This document shows positions 60,112 to 64,000 of a DNA stretch of 64,000 bases, piece by piece. The DNA is taken from NCBI GenBank assembly GCA_007026445.1, contig VDMD01000001.1, positions 4,154,001 to 4,218,000 on the forward strand, read 5' to 3'. The number at the start of each line of letters is the position of its first letter. Within the stretch, counting starts at the first letter, position 1. The notes under the pieces were generated by a model. The model ran no database searches. It had not been told where the DNA came from and saw only the letters and a program-made list of their open reading frames with translations. The stretch comes from Schizophyllum amplum. Its lineage: Eukaryota > Basidiomycota > Agaricomycetes > Agaricales > Schizophyllaceae. A program made the position numbers and the translations under genes.

Positions 60112-62953
60112 TCAGTTTAACTTGACAGACCATGCTTCGCGACGCCCGCCCGACTCGCAGATCTCCCTGTGTCTTCCTGTATATGAGTCCTTCGACATGC
60201 TAAGACGAAGATGAACGGTCGATGGGATATGGAGGAGGAAGACGGGGTTGAGATACTCTGCCGTTATATGCATGACTGGCGGAAAGTGTACTGCGGCGGG
60301 CACCGCTGAGTCGCCCAAGACTTCCTTGAGCTTGGCTTGCGTCGTAGACGCACAGGAGATGATGAGGACGTCCAGTGTCTCGCACTTGTGCATGAGAAGC
60401 GTCAGGTCCTGTTCGGAAACACCTGCGTAAATCTCCAGATGCCGAAGCTGCGCCAGCGGGAACATCAGCACCTGCTGGATATCAACATGGCCCCACAGTT
60501 TGAGGTGTTGCAGACCGCTGAGCGCCGTGTGCGTAGCACATATTCGATGGAGGTCAGGCAGTGCTTGTATAACTCCCTTGCCGCGTCCCGCATATTCGAT
60601 GTCAATCGAATGGAAACATGCCAGCCGAGCTTCCAGATGCATAAGAACGGCCAGCAGCGGAGTCACACGTATCGTAGGCTCCGCCACGTACTTGCGAGTG
60701 GAAGACTTTCAGCTTGAGCTGAGTGAGATCATGGCGATGATCCTTGCAAAGACGGAGAAGATGACGCAGCGCCTCGTCTAGTAGCTTGGCCTCTCCTCCA
60801 TGCGCACAGCGCCTGCAGTCCCGCTTGCTCCCGACATGCACATATAACTGCTGACCTGGGAACGGCGCCTCACGACAATCGAAGCCGTGGATGCAGGCGT
60901 GCGTCCTGTCGTCGTCAGCGTCGTTATCGGCGACCTCGATGTCTTCCGGAGACGCCGACCTCGTCGTGCCTCCAGGCGAACCGGACGCATAACCCGAGTC
61001 GACAGTCCGAGGTACTGGCGCTGGCGCTACTTCGGAACGAGGGACCGAGCCAACCCCATGAGCGTGAGCCCGTCGCGCAAGACCAGGGGGAACCGTCGGT
61101 GGACGCGATGCCGCCGCGGAGGAAGAACGCGTAGCACGCATCCGCATCGTCTCTGGACCAGCGAGTCCTAGCTGTGACAGGCCTGGCGCAACTTCGAGAG
61201 GAGACACTGAGCCGTCGGCGAGAAGCGGGGCTGGCGTGACTTCAGGAAGCGGAACACAAGCCAGACGCGCAAGGTTAGGAGGAATCGTTGGCGAACTCGA
61301 TACCGGTGCGGAGGAAAACGGAGGAGGTAATGGCGTCATTTCGATACCAGCAGGTCCTGCCTGCGGAGGGACTGGCCCGATTGCGGGCAGAGACTCCGTC
61401 CCAGCTTGTAGAAGAGGTGTCGGCGAAGCTTCGGGAAGAGGAACGCAAGCCTGACGAACAAGGCCAGGAGGGATCGTTGATGAGCTTGATGCTTGGGCAG
61501 CGGAAAGAGCTGTAGAGCGCGATGGTATCGGCGCGCGAGAAGGTCCTGGCTCTGGGGACGTGCGCCACCGTGCTGCTCCGCTGTTTTCTGCTGCGTCCTC
61601 GAGGGGCACCCCATGCTTAAGCTTCCACTTGTCCCTCGACGACTGCAGAAGGTCCATGATGTATTCTTCGGATGGAGGCAAGGGTTGAGGAGCAGGAAGT
61701 CTATCTGCCCACGGGGCAGTGACCGCCATGGACTCGAGACGGCGCACTAGGTCGCAGGATGGCTCCCTGGGTGGCGCCAGAACAAGGGTTGCTGCGGGGA
61801 GGGTACTGTTGGGTAGCTCATTGAGTTGCGTGCTGTCGATGGAAGTCAAGCCGAGTGCACTGGTCCCAGCCGATGTCGATGCATGGCTAGCGGAGCCTGC
61901 GCTCTCAGGAGGCTCCCCGGGAGGATACTCGTATTGCAGCATTGGTATGTTGTCGCCGCTGCGCTCATCATCCTCTTCGCCGGGGTGCCACTCTTCCGAG
62001 GGCGGCGTGGCGAGCGAGCCCGTATGAGAAGAGCGCTCAAGCTCGGCCATGTGAGCGCCCGGGCCATCCGTGTCGTTGCCCAAGTCTGTCAATCCCTCAT
62101 CATCCTGCCAGCGGATCGTATCACCGTTGCCGTCGATCCAGGCATGGCCCCGAGATGTACCGGCTATCTGCGCAGTTTGTGGCACAAAGTCTTCAAGTGC
62201 AGACGGGTGTATACCGAGGCCGGGCGGATATGCAGGAACAGGTGATGCGCGAGGTGTCACCTCGTTGTGAGATTGCACCGATGGTCTGTTGATCCTCTCA
62301 TCACTGGCAGCCCTTGGGCTCCGCAACGAAGATACATCTCCGTAGGTATGCCTGAGGGCTCGAGAGGGGATAGAGCGCCGTTCTTGCAAATGAGTTCCAC
62401 GGTTCGAATGCGATGATGAGGAGGACCGTCCTCCATGAGCGGAGTGGCCGATGAGACGCTCAATAGCGCGCGCTATCTCTCGTTGCACGCCGGTCTGCTC
62501 TCGATGAGAGGTCGTGAGATCCCGAAGCTCCCGTATAACCCGGTCGGATTGCTCCCTTAGGATGAAGTCGGTATCGACACGGCTGAGATCTCCCACACAA
62601 GGCGCCTGTCCATACAGGGACGATGCTGATTCTTGTCGACCCGAAAAGCGGCGCGAGAATCGCGAGAGGAAGGTGAGGCTTCGGCGGCGCACACCCTCAA
62701 CCCGCATAGGTCGAACTCCTGCCGGTACCGCAGTAGTAGACGAGGAAAGAGTATCTGTTAAACGAGGTGATGCTTGTCCGGCAGGCGCTGTGGTTGCGTG
62801 GTTGTCGATCGCAGCTGATAATGTGGCACAACATGAGATGCCGTACGTGCAGGAGGCAGGACACTCACCAGATGGGCTCGAATCACTACGCGGGTCCGAT
62901 TTCGCCGCCGACGCCGGGCCAGCCGGGGCGTATAGGTGTTCGTTAGATGGCAC
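60112..62953 (-). CDS. Low-complexity Cys/His protein gene, copy B (frameshift near 3' end)
   Basis: One long frame runs from about 62953 to 60602 (about 780 residues), after which the conserved C-terminal region continues in another frame to 60112. The order is: a Ser/Pro-rich N-terminus; a helical stretch (EQTGVQREIARAIERLIGHS); a long low-complexity middle with degenerate repeats sharing ACVPLPE; a Cys/His cluster (HACIHGFDCREAPFPGQQL, then HVGSKRDCRRCAHGG) that could bind zinc; and a leucine-rich tail (LMFPLAQLRHLEIYAGVSEQ). Against copy A, one extra C near 60665 (GACTCCGCTG against GACTCGCTG) breaks the frame just before the tail. The frame opens at a GTG, not an ATG, so the true start or first exon is unresolved; an ATG at 63131 is upstream. 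Family not recognised. Confidence 0.6.
61040..61560 (-). repeat. Degenerate proline-rich repeats within the low-complexity gene
   Basis: The protein contains several related units: PPGLVRQACVPLPEASPTPL, PPNLARLACVPLPEVTPAPL, and shorter forms APGLSQLGLAGP and PPGLARRAHAHGV. Spacing is about 30-50 residues. The same units appear, in shifted frames, in copy A at about 44.28-44.78 kb. Confidence 0.75.
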
Positions 62954-63360
62954 TGTGAGCGTGATAGTCGGGTTAGTGATATGTGCAACGTGGACGGGCA
63001 GACTGCGTACTTCTTAGTTGACTCGCGGCCGTGAGTATCGTGAAGGGTTTTCTGAGGTAAGAGGGGCAGTGTGCACAGTCGTAGGAGGGATAATTCGTGA
63101 GTGGTACGCCCTGTTGGCCAGGCGAGGGCCATATAAGAGGACTCAGCAGGAGCGAAGCGCAGACCCCTCGAAACAATAGCGCAGTTGCCCACGCACGAGC
63201 ACTGCATCTCGCTGACATACGGATTGAGAACAAAGCAACTTACCGTGCCTACATGGCTTGCTTAATTGTGAAGCCCGGTCCGCAAGAACAATGGCGTAAC
63301 CTATGGCCCGTGAGCTCGCAGATGCCGCATAGCCATTCCCAAAGAGGGTGCATCTGTTGG

Positions 63361-63595
63361 CCCACAGTCAGTATACAATTGACGCTACCCGGAGATGCCC
63401 GTAGAAGACATAGCAAGAGCGGCGATGGCGGACAATGGCGGTCCGAAGAAAGAACAATGCCGTGACCAGGGCGTGACGAATCGATGACTTCGGGACAACC
63501 AAACAGAAACAAGCAGATTTCGCCATTGTCTTTCCTTAGCAGCTCTCCATTCGATTTTCTCCGCTCAACGAGCTCCCTGAGATGTACAAGAAGAC
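63361..63595. other. Short intergenic region right of the inverted repeat
   Basis: About 235 bases with no recognised gene, probably the promoter of the partial gene to the right. Confidence 0.35.
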
Positions 63596-64000
63596 ATGCT
63601 TTTTGACAATAGACCTCCCGCCTACCCGGAAGATCTGCCATCCTGGCACGACCTAGCTGTCGAGGACTTCCAGAAACCATGGCTTCACTACGAACCCTTC
63701 TTCCGCGCGCGCGGCTACATCCTGCAGTCGAGCCCGACTTCGACAGCGAAGAGACGAAGGACAAGTTCCCCACGAAACCGGCTGAGGACCCCTTCCAGCC
63801 GAAGGACGACGAGGACTTCGTGCATCGCATGAACTGGGATACGCACCGCGCGTTCTTCAACTTGCCGTCCCCTCAGATGGTGCGTCGCGGTCCGGGTTAG
63901 TTAGTGCATACGCTTACAGAAGGAGATCAGAAAGCGAAGGTTAACGCTGCGCTGGATCCCCACTATCGGATGGTCATCATCAAGGCGGTTCCTTCAGACA
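63596..64000 (+). CDS. Unrecognised gene, partial at the window edge, with possible frame break
   Basis: The ATG at 63596 opens a protein-like frame (PPAYPEDLPSWHDLAVEDFQ, then PWLHYEPFFRARGY). Coding then appears to continue in another frame from about 63722 (HPAVEPDFDSEETKDKF, DPFQPKDDEDFVHRMNWDTH, RAFFNLPSPQM). An intron (about 63880-63915) is then plausible, followed by NAALDPHYRMVIIKAV up to the edge. The switch near 63720 has no intron signals and looks like one lost base. If so the gene is broken or the assembly is wrong; alternatively translation starts at the ATG at 63679. I do not recognise the family from this N-terminal part. Confidence 0.4.

Larger units (their letters stand above)
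58310..63360 (-). repeat. Large inverted repeat, right copy (B)
   Basis: Mirror partner of 42.40-47.44 kb. It contains an F-box gene (+) converging with the low-complexity gene (-), with about 65 bases between the stops, the same spacing as in copy A. Flanking noncoding stretches also match (for example CCTCTTATATGGCC upstream of the low-complexity gene in both). Divergence at codons is substantial, so the duplication is not recent. Boundaries are approximate. Confidence 0.85.

Noticed and set aside
42400..63360. Inverted repeat as terminal repeats of a giant transposon
   Set aside because: No transposase, integrase, tyrosine recombinase or target-site duplication was recognised, and the core genes are ordinary single-copy eukaryotic genes.

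Overview
The window reads as nuclear DNA of a basidiomycete fungus, most likely an Agaricomycete (inference). Genes are GC-rich, closely packed and broken by many introns of about 50-60 bases with GT-AG ends. There is an intron-containing tRNA, and the housekeeping genes are of fungal type: dynactin p150, enolase, NOG2, raptor, WDR59, NPR3 and HUS1. No bacterial, viral or transposase genes were recognised.

Layout. 1-14 kb holds a partial dynactin p150 gene (-), a FAD monooxygenase (+), a tRNA-Gly with an intron, a SET-domain gene (+), enolase (-) and the GTPase NOG2 (-). 14.4-32.5 kb is rich in TORC1 genes: raptor (+), a C2H2 zinc-finger gene (+), a decayed locus, an F-box gene (-), and the head-to-head pair WDR59 (-) and NPR3 (+) sharing a 205-base promoter. 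Raptor is the substrate-binding subunit of TORC1, NPR3 belongs to the complex that inhibits TORC1 upstream (SEACIT/GATOR1), and WDR59 to the complex that relieves that inhibition (SEACAT/GATOR2). Three tiers of one nutrient-sensing pathway thus lie within about 18 kb.

32.6-41.7 kb contains two large genes whose reading frames are repeatedly broken by one-base shifts. One is an unusual RNA-repair enzyme (N-terminal domain, cysteine phosphatase, P-loop polynucleotide kinase, RNA ligase). The other is an ABCA-type full-length ABC transporter.

42.4-63.4 kb is built as a large inverted repeat. Two diverged copies of a roughly 5-kb unit (a low-complexity Cys/His protein gene facing an F-box gene) flank a core of ordinary genes: a LysM membrane protein, a MARVEL-like membrane protein, a C2H2 protein, HUS1 and a PX-domain AGC kinase. 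The low-complexity gene is damaged at different places in the two copies. A partial gene runs off the right end.

The conserved genes have clean frames, while the accessory genes show many single-base frame breaks. This suggests real decay of accessory loci, although local assembly error at homopolymers cannot be excluded from sequence alone.
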